This document shows positions 17,992 through 27,063 of a DNA stretch of 64,000 nt, piece by piece (within the stretch, counting starts at the first letter, position 1; each line of letters opens with the position of its first letter). Both the position numbers and the translations under genes were made by a program. The stretch is taken from assembly GCA_947503265.1 (NCBI GenBank), contig CANNDC010000006.1:62001-126000 (forward strand), given 5' to 3'. The notes beneath the pieces are model-generated. The model did not search any database and was not told the origin of the DNA. It worked only from the letters and a program-made list of their open reading frames with translations. Source of the stretch: an uncultured Alteromonadaceae bacterium (GTDB taxonomy: Bacteria > Pseudomonadota > Gammaproteobacteria > Enterobacterales > Alteromonadaceae).

Positions 17992-18008
17992 TGACACCTC
18001 TAGTGTCA
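17992..18008. promoter_or_regulatory. Probable MarR operator
   Basis: TGACAC (17992-17997), CTCTA, GTGTCA (18003-18008) are perfect 6-bp arms. The flanks extend the symmetry (GATA...TATC) with one bulged base. It is 33 bp upstream of the MarR ATG, the usual place for an autoregulatory MarR site. Confidence 0.6.
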
Positions 18009-18049
18009 CATATCCTGTAATTAGAGCAAATGTTTGATTAACAGAAATT

Positions 18050-19012
18050 TTAATTTTGTAGTTGATCCCACACTTTCTGATCTTCTTCTGCAGTCCAAAT
18101 TAATGGCCAATCTTTACCTTCAAACTCATCCCATAGACGCTTCACGTCAAAAGGTAAGCAATGCTCGAAAATGGGCCACATACCAAATTTAGGCTCTAGC
18201 AATTTATGTGTTTCATCAAAAGCCTGTTTAAGCGTTCCACCATTGCGATGCACTTCACCCACTTTCTCTATCATTCCTTTTAGGAAACCACGAGTTTGTT
18301 CAATGGCTGAGTCTACATCTTGCTTACCACGAGCTACTGCACCACGACCTCCTACTAGAATTTCTGCTTCATACGCTTTGACTTTGTCCAAGGTTTTGCT
18401 TGACCAATCAAAATGGAATGCATCACCTGTATACAAAGCAGCTGCGGCTTCGACTAAATCACCAGCAAACAGTATTTTGTGTTTTGGTAACCAAGCTACG
18501 ATATCGCCTGCGGTGTGTCCTCGACCGCAATATTCTAAAACTAAGCTGCCTCTGTCACCACCTAAGGGAATTTCTAGACGATCATTAAATACGATATCTG
18601 GTTTAGTTAGGCCAGGAATACCATCAGGTTCTCTAAATAAGCGAGGCATTCTTCCAAATTCGCTTGCCCAATCTTGCATGCCACGTTCTTCAATCAAATA
18701 TTTGGTTTTTTCATGGGCTATTACTGAATCAGCACCGTAAGCAGATGCACCAAGCACTCTTACTGCGTGATAATGTGAAAGTACCAAGTACTTTATTGGC
18801 TTGTCTGTGTACTCTCGAAGCATTTCAATCCAATCATTTGCAGCCTTGGGAGTTGCCCTAGCTTCAAATGCGATGACAAAATCTTCAGCTTCAATCGCGC
18901 CCACATTCGGGTCACCTTCCGCTGTCAATGCATACACGCCATCGGCGAGTACTTCTAGAGTTTCCGTTTTAACGCCAAGGTCCGCTGACGATGCGAAAGG
19001 CTTTTTAGACAT
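18050..19012 (-). CDS. MBL-fold protein with altered metal motif (HxHxVR)
   Basis: The start at 19012 (MSKKPFASS) is preceded by GAGG at proper spacing; the longer ORF to 19072 adds an unlikely leader. The 320-residue protein is a metallo-beta-lactamase-fold hydrolase with GRGHTAGD and FAGDLVE downstream motifs. The canonical HxHxDH is H80-Y-H82-A-V-R85, so both the Asp and the last His of the second metal site are missing. It is divergent from the aromatic hydroxylase across a 190-bp promoter region and looks like part of the same regulon. Its reaction is unknown; a one-metal hydrolase, or glyoxalase-like thioester or lactone hydrolysis, is possible. Confidence 0.8.
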   Translation of the reverse strand: MSKKPFASSADLGVKTETLEVLADGVYALTAEGDPNVGAIEAEDFVIAFEARATPKAANDWIEMLREYTDKPIKYLVLSHYHAVRVLGASAYGADSVIAHEKTKYLIEERGMQDWASEFGRMPRLFREPDGIPGLTKPDIVFNDRLEIPLGGDRGSLVLEYCGRGHTAGDIVAWLPKHKILFAGDLVEAAAALYTGDAFHFDWSSKTLDKVKAYEAEILVGGRGAVARGKQDVDSAIEQTRGFLKGMIEKVGEVHRNGGTLKQAFDETHKLLEPKFGMWPIFEHCLPFDVKRLWDEFEGKDWPLIWTAEEDQKVWDQLQN

Positions 19013-19105
19013 GATATTTAACCTCATAGATAGTATTAAGTGAGAACATAAAGTAGCACACGTTAATCTCACATGAAACCATTATCATAAAATTATTTTA
19101 AGTTT

Positions 19106-19121
19106 AAGGTTGAAAAACCTT
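19106..19121. promoter_or_regulatory. Inverted repeat in divergent MBL/hydroxylase promoter region
   Basis: AAGGTT-GAAA-AACCTT, perfect 6-bp arms, is centred between the two divergent starts (94 bp from the MBL ATG and 85 bp from the hydroxylase ATG). It could be an operator. It does not match the MarR-upstream repeat. Confidence 0.35.
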
Positions 19122-19205
19122 GTATAAGTGGTGTTTTTACAGTTATATTAGTTGCAGATGAGAGCTTATTAACAATTATTGGTTTCAATAGAGAGCAACC
19201 AAATT

Positions 19206-20924
19206 ATGCAAAACACCTATAAAAATCCAATTTATCCCTATATTAGAAGTCAGGATATAGATTCTACTCAACCCGTTCATCATCCAGTTATTATTGTTGG
19301 TGCTGGTCCTGGTGGATTGGCATTGTCCATAGACTTGGCATTGCATGGAATTAAAAGCGTTGTATTAGATGACAACAATACGGTAAGCGTTGGATCAAGA
19401 GCGATATGTTTTGCTAAACGTACATTGGAAATTATGAACCGTTTAGGTTGCAGTAAAAAGATGGTTGATAAAGGCGTTACGTGGAAGCACGGAAAAGTCT
19501 TTTTCAAAAACGAGCTTGTCTACGATTTTGATTTGCTAGCCGAGTCTGGCCATAAACTCCCTGCTTTTATTAATTTACAACAATATTATTTTGAAGAGTA
19601 TTTGGTCGACCGGACCGAGGACTTTAATGAGGTTGATCTTCGTTGGAAAAGTAAAGTAACAGAAATACAATCATCGGCTGAGGAAACTGAAGTGACGGTT
19701 TCCTGTCCAGATGGAGAATACAAGTTGACCTGTGACTTTTTGCTTTCAGCAGACGGCTCCAACAGTAATATAAGACGGATGTTGGGCTTAGAAAGCAAAG
19801 GTCAGGTTTTCCAAGATCGGTTTTTAATAGCCGATGTCGTAATGAAAGCAGAATTTCCGACGGAGCGTTGGTTCTGGTTTGATCCTCCTTTTCATCCAAA
19901 TCAATCAGCGCTATTGCACAAGCAACCCGATAATGTTTGGCGAATTGATCTTCAGTTGGGTTGGGATGCTGACCCAGAAGAGGAAAAGAAGGAAGAGGTC
20001 ATTCGCCCGCGTATCCAAGCCATGTTAGGTGAAGAGGCTGAATTTGAGCTTGAATGGGCAAGCGTATACACCTTTCAGTGCCGTAAAATGGACCGATTTA
20101 TCCACAATCGTGTTTTCTTTGTTGGCGATGCTGCGCATCAGGTATCTCCATTTGGAGCAAGAGGAGCAAACGGCTGCATCCAGTCTGCAGAAAATCTGGT
20201 TTGGAAAATAGCCAGTGTTCTGCAAAAACAAGCTCCCTACTCTCTTCTAGAAACTTACGATACCGAAAGGCAACATGGAGCAAAGGAAAATATTCTAAAT
20301 TCCACTCGAGCGACTGATTTTATCACCCCTAAAAATGACATGAGTCGCCTGTTCCGAGACCAAACATTGAAATTAGCGAAACAACATTCTTTCGCGAGGA
20401 CATTAGTAAACAGTGGCAGACTTTCCATGCCCTGTAGTTACCCAGAATCTCCGCTTAATTCTTCAGAGAAAGATACTTTCGCTAGTGACCTTTGCGCTGG
20501 CACAGTTCCAAAAGATGCCCCTATAAAAGTTAAAGGGTTGGATGATTGGCTAATTAATTATTTAGGTAATCAATTTGTTTTAATGGTTGGCGTAAATTCA
20601 TCATTAAATGCAATTCAATACGAAGAATTAGAATTCATCAAAAACAACCTCAATATTAGCCTCCTATTGGTTAGTGATGAACCTATTCAACATTTCGAAA
20701 ACGCTCTTGGGATCAACATAATTGATTCTTCAGAATTAATACGACAACGCTACGATCTTAGTGAAGGCACAAATTATTTGTTCAGACCCGATCAAGTTAT
20801 TACGGGTAGATGGAAAAACTTGTCTATATCAGTAATCAAACAGGCTAAAAACAAAGCATTGGGATATGAACTTGAAAATAACTATGTGAGTGAAAACAAC
20901 AATCATGTGGAGGCTGCACAATGA
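19206..20924 (+). CDS. mhaA: FAD-dependent aromatic ring hydroxylase (MhaA-like, 3-hydroxyphenylacetate type)
   Basis: The start is the ATG at 19206 with GAGAG upstream; the TTG at 19179 is less likely. The 572 residues show a class A flavin monooxygenase: dinucleotide fold VGAGPGGLALSIDLALHG (about 27-45), the DG motif (SADGSNSNIRR) and the GD motif FVGDAAHQVSPFGARGANG, then a C-terminal thioredoxin-like domain as in MhpA/phenol hydroxylases. It overlaps a 63-residue DUF2783 gene by 4 nt. That is the arrangement of the two-component 3-hydroxyphenylacetate 6-hydroxylase MhaAB of Pseudomonas putida, which makes homogentisate. hmgA and fahA follow directly. The symbol is by context. Confidence 0.8.
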   Translation: MQNTYKNPIYPYIRSQDIDSTQPVHHPVIIVGAGPGGLALSIDLALHGIKSVVLDDNNTVSVGSRAICFAKRTLEIMNRLGCSKKMVDKGVTWKHGKVFFKNELVYDFDLLAESGHKLPAFINLQQYYFEEYLVDRTEDFNEVDLRWKSKVTEIQSSAEETEVTVSCPDGEYKLTCDFLLSADGSNSNIRRMLGLESKGQVFQDRFLIADVVMKAEFPTERWFWFDPPFHPNQSALLHKQPDNVWRIDLQLGWDADPEEEKKEEVIRPRIQAMLGEEAEFELEWASVYTFQCRKMDRFIHNRVFFVGDAAHQVSPFGARGANGCIQSAENLVWKIASVLQKQAPYSLLETYDTERQHGAKENILNSTRATDFITPKNDMSRLFRDQTLKLAKQHSFARTLVNSGRLSMPCSYPESPLNSSEKDTFASDLCAGTVPKDAPIKVKGLDDWLINYLGNQFVLMVGVNSSLNAIQYEELEFIKNNLNISLLLVSDEPIQHFENALGINIIDSSELIRQRYDLSEGTNYLFRPDQVITGRWKNLSISVIKQAKNKALGYELENNYVSENNNHVEAAQ

Positions 20925-21112
20925 GACTTAACACCCAACCAAATTTAACTGACCCAGATACGTTTTACGCAGCATTGACGGATGTTCATCGTCAATTGGA
21001 TAAAGTTCAAAGTGAATGTGTTAATGCTCGACTAATCTTATTATTAGCAAATCACATTGGCAATGTTGATGTAATTAAAGAAGCGCTAACTATAGCGGAG
21101 GAAATAGAATGA
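20921..21112 (+). CDS. mhaB: DUF2783 small protein, MhaB-like hydroxylase partner
   Basis: The 63-residue helical protein has the DUF2783 core ([16 protein letters not shown]...[14 protein letters not shown]). It overlaps the hydroxylase by ATGA at 20921 and overlaps hmgA by ATGA at 21109, so all three are translationally coupled. A strong GTGGAGG precedes it. In the MhaAB system a small protein of this size is required to couple flavin oxidation to hydroxylation. That the DUF2783 family is the same component is my inference from size and position. Confidence 0.75.
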   Translation: MRLNTQPNLTDPDTFYAALTDVHRQLDKVQSECVNARLILLLANHIGNVDVIKEALTIAEEIE

Positions 21113-22416
21113 AATTCGATCCTTGTAGCTTGATTTATCAAACTGGGTTTGGCAATGAGCATGAAACCGAAGCCCGAGAGGGTGCGCTTCCCATAGGTCA
21201 ATTTAGCCCACAAAAATGTCCATATGGATTGTATGCTGAACAATTTAGCAGCACTGCGTTTACCGCTCCCAGAAGTGAAAATCGTCGTAGTTGGCTTTAT
21301 CGAATTCGGCCCTCTATCAGCATGGGGGATTATTCACCGTTAGACAAGGGATTAATTAGAACTGCGCCATTAGATGGTGTGCCATGCCCACCCAATGTAA
21401 TGCGTTGGGATGCAATGCCGATCCCTGATCAAACAACTGATTTTATTGAAGGCTTAATTACTGTTGCAGTCAATGGTGATGCCAAAACCCAAACTGGTAT
21501 TGGAATACATGTGTATTGTGCAAACGCAAATATGGATGAAAGATACTTTTACAATGCAGATGGTGAGATGCTCTTTGTGCCGCAACAAGGCGCATTAGTG
21601 GCTTACACTGAATTTGGTATCTTGCACGTTAAACCCGGCGAGATCTTGGTTATTCCCAGAGGAGTAAAATTTAAAATCGACCTAGAAGACGGTCCAATTC
21701 GCGGTTACATTTGCGAAAACTATGGTGCCCCCTACCACCTAGCTGAGCGGGGACCTGTTGGAGCCAATGGCTATGCAAATCAACGTGACTTTCAATATCC
21801 AACAGCCTGGTATGAGGACAAAGATGGGCAATGCCAACTGGTTACTAAATTCAGTGGTGAATTATTCCAGGCAACACTACAGCATTCACCACTAGATGTC
21901 GTCGCTTGGGTGGGTAACAGTGCTCCATACAAATACGATTTATCTCGCTTTAACGTAATTAATACTGTTAGTTACGATCATCCTGACCCATCCATTTTTA
22001 CTGTACTGACATCTCCTTCTGACACTCCCGGTGTGGCGAATATCGATTTTGTCATATTTCCCCCTCGTTGGATGGTAGCTGAAAAAACCTTTCGTCCTCC
22101 TTATTACCATCGAAATATCATGAGTGAATTTATGGGATTAATTGAAGGTGCATATGACGCTAAAGAAGAAGGTTTTGAGCCTGGAGGAATGAGTTTACAT
22201 AATTGTATGACACCCCACGGTCCGGAAGCGGAAGTGTTCGAAAAGGCATCTAATGCTGAATTGCAGCCAGAGCGTTACGACAACACCATGGCATTTATGT
22301 TTGAGTCTCGTTATGTCATTGCGCCAACGCAATTTGCCCTCGATAGCGATACTAAACAAAAAGACTATTTATCTTGTTGGGGTAACCTCAATAAGCATTT
22401 TAATGAAAATATTTAA
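21109..22416 (+). CDS. hmgA: Homogentisate 1,2-dioxygenase
   Basis: 435 residues, the family's usual length, starting [13 protein letters not shown], a hallmark of HmgA. Iron ligands are visible: H334 and E340 in [12 protein letters not shown] and the later His of TPHGPE (about 370), matching H335/E341/H371 of the human enzyme. It opens homogentisate to 4-maleylacetoacetate with O2 in the cytoplasm. The ribosome site GGAGG lies within the preceding DUF2783 gene. Lack of 4-hydroxyphenylpyruvate dioxygenase nearby suggests homogentisate here comes from hydroxyphenylacetate, not tyrosine. Confidence 0.96.
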   Translation: MKFDPCSLIYQTGFGNEHETEAREGALPIGQFSPQKCPYGLYAEQFSSTAFTAPRSENRRSWLYRIRPSISMGDYSPLDKGLIRTAPLDGVPCPPNVMRWDAMPIPDQTTDFIEGLITVAVNGDAKTQTGIGIHVYCANANMDERYFYNADGEMLFVPQQGALVAYTEFGILHVKPGEILVIPRGVKFKIDLEDGPIRGYICENYGAPYHLAERGPVGANGYANQRDFQYPTAWYEDKDGQCQLVTKFSGELFQATLQHSPLDVVAWVGNSAPYKYDLSRFNVINTVSYDHPDPSIFTVLTSPSDTPGVANIDFVIFPPRWMVAEKTFRPPYYHRNIMSEFMGLIEGAYDAKEEGFEPGGMSLHNCMTPHGPEAEVFEKASNAELQPERYDNTMAFMFESRYVIAPTQFALDSDTKQKDYLSCWGNLNKHFNENI

Positions 22417-22428
22417 GGTTAAATTACG

Positions 22429-23745
22429 ATGTATTCAATCAATGAAACGCACGATATCAACTTAACAAGTTGGGTAGCATCCGCTAATAATGGTAGTGAT
22501 TTTCCTATTCAAAACTTGCCCTTTGCCATTTTTAAACGCAAAGATTCTACGGAACCGCTGCGTGGTGGTGTTGCTATTGGCGACATGGTTGTCGATATGG
22601 CTGCGTTATCTGATTTAAATTTATTTGAAGGCGAAGCAAAATTAGCTGTCAATGCCGCAGCGGAAACGTCTTTGAACAGACTAATGGACCTTGGTTCAGA
22701 CGTAAATTCTGAATTACGAAAAGCGCTATCAAATGCGCTGAAAACAGGATCTAATTTACAATCAGTAATACAACCAATTTTAGTTTCACAAGATGACATC
22801 GAATTTTCAATGCCATGTCAAATTGGAGATTACACTGATTTTTATACATCAATACATCATGCCACAGCAGTCGGTAAGTTGTTTCGTCCTGACAATCCAT
22901 TATTACCAAATTATAAGTGGGTTCCGATTGGTTATCATGGTCGGTCATCTACTATTGATGTATCGGGACAAATGTTTCATCGACCTGTCGGACAGACTAA
23001 GGCGCCTGATGCCAGTATTCCTACAGTTGGCCCCTGTAAAAGACTAGACTATGAATTAGAAATGGGTGCATTCATCGGAAAAAGTACGCGAATAGGCGAA
23101 ACTATTCCGATAAAGAACGCTGAAGATCACTTGTTTGGTCTATGTATATTCAATGATTGGTCGGCACGCGATATTCAAGCTTGGGAATATCAACCATTGG
23201 GCCCCTTTCTTGCTAAAAATTTTGCTTCCACTATTTCCCCATGGATAGTCACTATGGAGGCCCTTGCCCCCTTTAGAACCGCTTTTGCCCATCCAGAGGA
23301 CGATCCTGCGCCACTTCCATACTTGGAATCACAACAAAACACCGATAACGGCGGTTTAGATATTGATTTGTCTTGCTTTATAGAAACACAAGAAATGCGT
23401 GAAAGCGGTCAATCGATGGAAAGACTAGCCGATTCTAACTTTAAATATTCATATTGGACACTAGCTCAACTTGTTACACATCATGCCAGTAACGGCTGCG
23501 CAATGCGTTCTGGCGATCTGTTGGGTTCTGGTACTCAATCTGGACCAGACCATGAAGAAGCCGGTTCCCTGCTAGAGTTAAGTAAAGGAGGTAAACAACC
23601 CATTAGTTTGAGTAATGGAGAGACTCGGACCTTTTTAGAAGACGGTGACAGCATCATTATGCGTGCTTCTTGTTCGAGGGAAGGCGCCATTGCCATTGGT
23701 TTTGGTGAAGTTGTATCCACCGTATTACCCGCTAAAACAAGTTAA
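22429..23745 (+). CDS. fahA: Fumarylacetoacetase
   Basis: 438 residues with the N-terminal SH3-like domain and the FAH catalytic domain. Visible are DYTDFYTSIHHATAVGKLFR (catalytic His), the Ca/Mg-binding ELEMGAFIG and FNDWSARDIQAWEYQPLGPF segments, and GSGTQSGP. It hydrolyses fumarylacetoacetate to fumarate and acetoacetate, the last step of homogentisate breakdown. It lies 12 bp after hmgA as the last gene of the operon. The intermediate maleylacetoacetate isomerase is not encoded in this window. Confidence 0.96.
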   Translation: MYSINETHDINLTSWVASANNGSDFPIQNLPFAIFKRKDSTEPLRGGVAIGDMVVDMAALSDLNLFEGEAKLAVNAAAETSLNRLMDLGSDVNSELRKALSNALKTGSNLQSVIQPILVSQDDIEFSMPCQIGDYTDFYTSIHHATAVGKLFRPDNPLLPNYKWVPIGYHGRSSTIDVSGQMFHRPVGQTKAPDASIPTVGPCKRLDYELEMGAFIGKSTRIGETIPIKNAEDHLFGLCIFNDWSARDIQAWEYQPLGPFLAKNFASTISPWIVTMEALAPFRTAFAHPEDDPAPLPYLESQQNTDNGGLDIDLSCFIETQEMRESGQSMERLADSNFKYSYWTLAQLVTHHASNGCAMRSGDLLGSGTQSGPDHEEAGSLLELSKGGKQPISLSNGETRTFLEDGDSIIMRASCSREGAIAIGFGEVVSTVLPAKTS

Positions 23746-23766
23746 ACAGTCTTAAAGTATCACTAT

Positions 23767-23784
23767 TAGGGGCGGTTGCCCCTA
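23767..23784. terminator. Hairpin after fahA
   Basis: TAGGGGC-GGTT-GCCCCTA is a perfect 7-bp stem with a tetraloop, 22 bp after the fahA stop. There is no T-run, so it may act as a 3'-end stabilising hairpin rather than a full intrinsic terminator. Confidence 0.5.
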
Positions 23785-23962
23785 GGGACTTGGATTAGCC
23801 GTACTTGTTTACTGCACTATCCATAATTTGTAAAAAGCCGAAACCTTTTATCCAAGTCTCAACTTACGTGGATAAAATTTTGATTTGTAGGTATTACCTA
23901 AACGAGGTTTAGTTCTAATATGTGTACCTTACATTCTATACTTTTAGTACATCCGAATACGA

Positions 23963-24937
23963 TTATCTAAATTGGCTGGGGCTTTGACCAAATCGTTTTT
24001 TGAAACATCGTGAGAAATGTGCAGCACTGGAAAAGCCCACATTAAACGCTATCATCTCAATGCTATGTCCATGATAAGACGGGTCTTGCAATAAATGTAA
24101 ACTGCGTTGCAATCGTTTCTCTAAAAGTAATGAATGAACACTTTCACTTTGTTCTTCAAACAGTTTATTGAGATATCGAACGGATATTCCTTGCGAATCT
24201 GCAATCAATTGATTATTCATTTCAGGGTTACACATATTTAGTTCGATATATCGATTGATTCTTTGCTTTAAAGATTCCTTTACAACTGAATTTTTACCTA
24301 CCTGCTCTAGCATGACTGAACTACTGAATGCCATTGCAATCATGTTAATCAGATTGTCAGATAATTCATCAGAGGTTTGATTAAAATGCCCAAGTTCTTT
24401 CGCTAAAGACAAAATAAAATTAGTTAAAACCGCTCCCAGCCCTTCTCTACCAGACATTTGGATGGCGGTATATTGTTCGGGGTTCATGAGATGTTGTGAC
24501 AGTACATTTTTTGGCATCTGAACGATGAGTTGATGGAAGTTTTCTTTAAATGACAAGGTATAAGGTTGGGTACTGTCGTACATGGCGAAGGTACCAGGAG
24601 TAAGAATTGCCTCCCTTCCATTTTGCCTCACAATACCCTGTTGAGCGAGTTGGAAGCTTATTAAGAAATCTTCCTCAGTTGAGCGACTTATTTGCTGCTT
24701 TGAACGATAAACTTTATGCGGATCTGCTAACACCTCTGCAAAGCGAAGGTTAGACAGTGAGCCACCACCTCGTAATTCTGCATTGAACTGGCCTTGATTA
24801 TTAAAATCTAATTCATTTTCACAATCTAATTTGACGAATTCGTCACAAATAATGTCGTTCCAATAGTCGAAATTGTGTTTTTCTTCACCAGAATCTTTAG
24901 CTTGCTTACGATATCCATCAGAGATAAAAAATGCCAT
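23963..24937 (-). CDS. AraC/XylS-family regulator of the aldoxime-nitrile operon
   Basis: 324 residues: an N-terminal sensing domain of the AraC_binding_2 type (about 30-200, as in XylS and nitrilase regulators) and a C-terminal double helix-turn-helix (about 222-324; SVHSLLLEKRLQRSLHLLQDP and IAFNVGFSSAAHFSRCFKKRFGQSPSQFR). It is the last gene of a minus-strand set (TonB receptor, nitrilase, aldoxime dehydratase, araC), 46 bp after the dehydratase. Known aldoxime dehydratase and nitrilase clusters commonly carry an AraC/XylS activator, which fits. The inducer is presumably the aldoxime or nitrile (inference). Confidence 0.88.
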   Translation of the reverse strand: MAFFISDGYRKQAKDSGEEKHNFDYWNDIICDEFVKLDCENELDFNNQGQFNAELRGGGSLSNLRFAEVLADPHKVYRSKQQISRSTEEDFLISFQLAQQGIVRQNGREAILTPGTFAMYDSTQPYTLSFKENFHQLIVQMPKNVLSQHLMNPEQYTAIQMSGREGLGAVLTNFILSLAKELGHFNQTSDELSDNLINMIAMAFSSSVMLEQVGKNSVVKESLKQRINRYIELNMCNPEMNNQLIADSQGISVRYLNKLFEEQSESVHSLLLEKRLQRSLHLLQDPSYHGHSIEMIAFNVGFSSAAHFSRCFKKRFGQSPSQFR

Positions 24938-24983
24938 AGATTGACTACAAGTTAACCAAAACTAGGTTGAAATTACACCTTTA

Positions 24984-25979
24984 CTAGGTGTAATTCAACA
25001 ATCCAGTCTCTTGATGACAAGACAAATATTCGAATTCGCAACCGCTATTAGGCAAAACGACTACTTCATGCCAGAGTTTTAACTGTAAATCTTCTCCAAA
25101 GCCTACCACCATTTCCATAAATCGATCTAATATTGCAAGGTGAGTTGCATGACTTTTCGCCCATTCTTCAAACGCATAAACATCTTTAGCATAACCTAAT
25201 CCAAAGCTTTGACAGGTGTCTTTCCAATCGTCAGTTTTGGTATCTGCAAAGCGCATTGAATAGCAATACGTTTGTTCAGGGTTATCTCGTAAATACTCCA
25301 TACCTTTTATTAATACTGGGTGGACTTTTGACAAATAGAAAGAGCCTTGCTCTTTATCACAATCAGTCCAATTCTGACCGGAGCGGATCACACAGGTATT
25401 TTCTGGTGGTGTTACTAACACCCGCTTGCCATTGCATGTTCTAATGGCTGGTATCTTAGAAAACGTATCGTGCTGATTACGCAAGGATTTAGAGTCTGAG
25501 AGTTCAATTCGGTCCCGCATTCCTCCAGGATAACCATGTTCTTCAATCGGACCCGTTAAATTATCTGCAATTTCACTGACACCGTGAGGTTGCATACTTG
25601 AATTAAGCGTTTCTAACCTTTCATGGGGCATGGTGATGATTTCTCGCCAATAACCCACTCTTTCATTAAGACGCTTATCGTCTGCCCACCACTCATTATA
25701 CTTAGAAACTTCCCACCATCGCTGATAATCAGACTGCAACCAGTAACAAGCGTAAATAAAATTTTTGACCTTGTTTTTGTCTACAAAGGAGGCTTTATCA
25801 ACTTTCTTCGGTTTGAAGTCACCATAAAAAGCTTTATTGGCCCAGTTTTCCAAGTTATCAGGTACGTCAGCTTGAATTCCAAAATAACCAACAACAATAG
25901 GCTCTGAGCTATTTTTCCAGTCTGCTTGCCAAGCGGGGGCTGGCGGTTGCCAGTCCTCAGGCATATTATTTCTAGGCAT
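24984..25979 (-). CDS. oxd: Aldoxime dehydratase (heme-containing, phenylacetaldoxime dehydratase family)
   Basis: 331 residues resembling the heme-dependent aldoxime dehydratases (family length about 350). The N-terminal MPEDWQPPAPAW segment, the KNFIYACYWLQSDYQRWW region and the C-terminal His-bearing segments WAKSHATHLAI (about 275-285) and SCHQETGLLNY (about 320) correspond to conserved heme and distal histidine regions. The enzyme dehydrates R-CH=N-OH to R-CN with ferrous heme in the cytoplasm. It lies 26 bp downstream of the nitrilase gene, so substrate flow is aldoxime to nitrile to acid. The nearby hydroxyphenylacetate/homogentisate cluster suggests aryl-acetaldoximes as substrates. 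Confidence 0.88.
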   Translation of the reverse strand: MPRNNMPEDWQPPAPAWQADWKNSSEPIVVGYFGIQADVPDNLENWANKAFYGDFKPKKVDKASFVDKNKVKNFIYACYWLQSDYQRWWEVSKYNEWWADDKRLNERVGYWREIITMPHERLETLNSSMQPHGVSEIADNLTGPIEEHGYPGGMRDRIELSDSKSLRNQHDTFSKIPAIRTCNGKRVLVTPPENTCVIRSGQNWTDCDKEQGSFYLSKVHPVLIKGMEYLRDNPEQTYCYSMRFADTKTDDWKDTCQSFGLGYAKDVYAFEEWAKSHATHLAILDRFMEMVVGFGEDLQLKLWHEVVVLPNSGCEFEYLSCHQETGLLNYT

Positions 25980-26005
25980 AGTAAAACTCCTACGTTTTTA
26001 CACTG

Positions 26006-27010
26006 TTAATCAGATTCGCTTTGTTCATCATTCACTTCGTTATCTTGCTCTTCAAATTCAATGCTGGAGAACGCTTCAACTGGATTGTGTGGTTCACGAT
26101 TTAACATCAGCCTCAACACATCAGGTCGTGAATAATGCCCAACGGGATCGGCGAACGATTTTGCGACCGCTATTGCGCCAAGGTCAATTTCAGCAAACAA
26201 CAAGCCTTCTTCGTCTTCTGGAAGATGTTCACACATTGCTTGTCCATCAGGACCAAATATTTGTGAATAACCTCCACCAACACTAATCAATTCAGCTTGA
26301 GTTTCATTTTCTACAAGAAACTCATACATTTCAGGGGAAACCGTTGCTGTGGGAGCGAGCACAAAACACTGGCCTTCAAGGGCATATACACTTGACGCTG
26401 CCAAATTAGCTTGGGCACCCAACGAATACGCCATAGGATAAGTGCTAAAAGATGGCCAGGCCGCAATATGCACTTGTTCATGCATACTGAACATAGCGTA
26501 TTTGCTCAATGGTTGTAGGTGCTCCCAACAACACAACTGTCCAACTCTACCAATATCAGTATCAAACACACCAAAGTCACTTCCATCACCGTCACCATAC
26601 ACAGTTCGCTCCATATGGGTGGGTTTAAGCTTTCTGCGCCCCTGAATTAACTCGCCTTGGTCACTAAACAGGAATTGAGCGAGATAAAGTGAGCCGTGGT
26701 CTCGTTCACTTGCCCCAAAAGATAAAAATATATTATTGTCTTTTGCTGCTTGACCGAGCCGTTTAAATTGTTCGCTACCAACGACTAAACTGTTTTCATG
26801 ATAGCGTTGAAAATGTTGAACATTGTGCGCAGTCGGTGATAGCCATATCCACCAAGGGTATCCGGGAAACCAGGCTTCAGAAAAAGCGACTATTTTTGCT
26901 CCTTCTCGTGACGCTCGTTGAATTAATCCGATTGCTTTTTCAATGCACGCATCCAAGTCCATAAACACTGGGGCCGCTTGAACCACTGCTGCTTTAAATT
27001 TAATAGCCAT
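26006..27010 (-). CDS. Nitrilase (carbon-nitrogen hydrolase, arylacetonitrilase-like)
   Basis: 334 residues with the complete nitrilase triad: E45 (FSEAWFPGYPWW), K129 (RRKLKPTHMERTVYG) and C161 (GQLCCWEHLQPL). These motifs are those of true nitrilases (nitrile to carboxylate and ammonia), not of amidases. The acidic tail (EEQDNEVNDEQSESD) is probably disordered. It sits between the TonB receptor (53 bp) and the aldoxime dehydratase (26 bp) in one operon. Product acids such as hydroxyphenylacetate could enter the adjacent homogentisate cluster. Aromatic versus aliphatic preference cannot be read reliably. Confidence 0.92.
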   Translation of the reverse strand: MAIKFKAAVVQAAPVFMDLDACIEKAIGLIQRASREGAKIVAFSEAWFPGYPWWIWLSPTAHNVQHFQRYHENSLVVGSEQFKRLGQAAKDNNIFLSFGASERDHGSLYLAQFLFSDQGELIQGRRKLKPTHMERTVYGDGDGSDFGVFDTDIGRVGQLCCWEHLQPLSKYAMFSMHEQVHIAAWPSFSTYPMAYSLGAQANLAASSVYALEGQCFVLAPTATVSPEMYEFLVENETQAELISVGGGYSQIFGPDGQAMCEHLPEDEEGLLFAEIDLGAIAVAKSFADPVGHYSRPDVLRLMLNREPHNPVEAFSSIEFEEQDNEVNDEQSESD

Positions 27011-27063
27011 TATTTATTCTCCAAAAAATCAAAATTTTATTCAGTAAACAAGTTAGTAGTGTC

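Noticed and set aside
18171..18740. 189-codon plus-strand ORF opposite the MBL gene
   Set aside because: It is an antisense shadow of a well-supported coding frame, rich in Ser/Pro/Arg as expected for a reverse-frame artefact.
19179..19205. TTG start for the aromatic hydroxylase
   Set aside because: The ATG at 19206 has a better ribosome site and begins closer to the conserved region; the nine upstream residues look untranslated.
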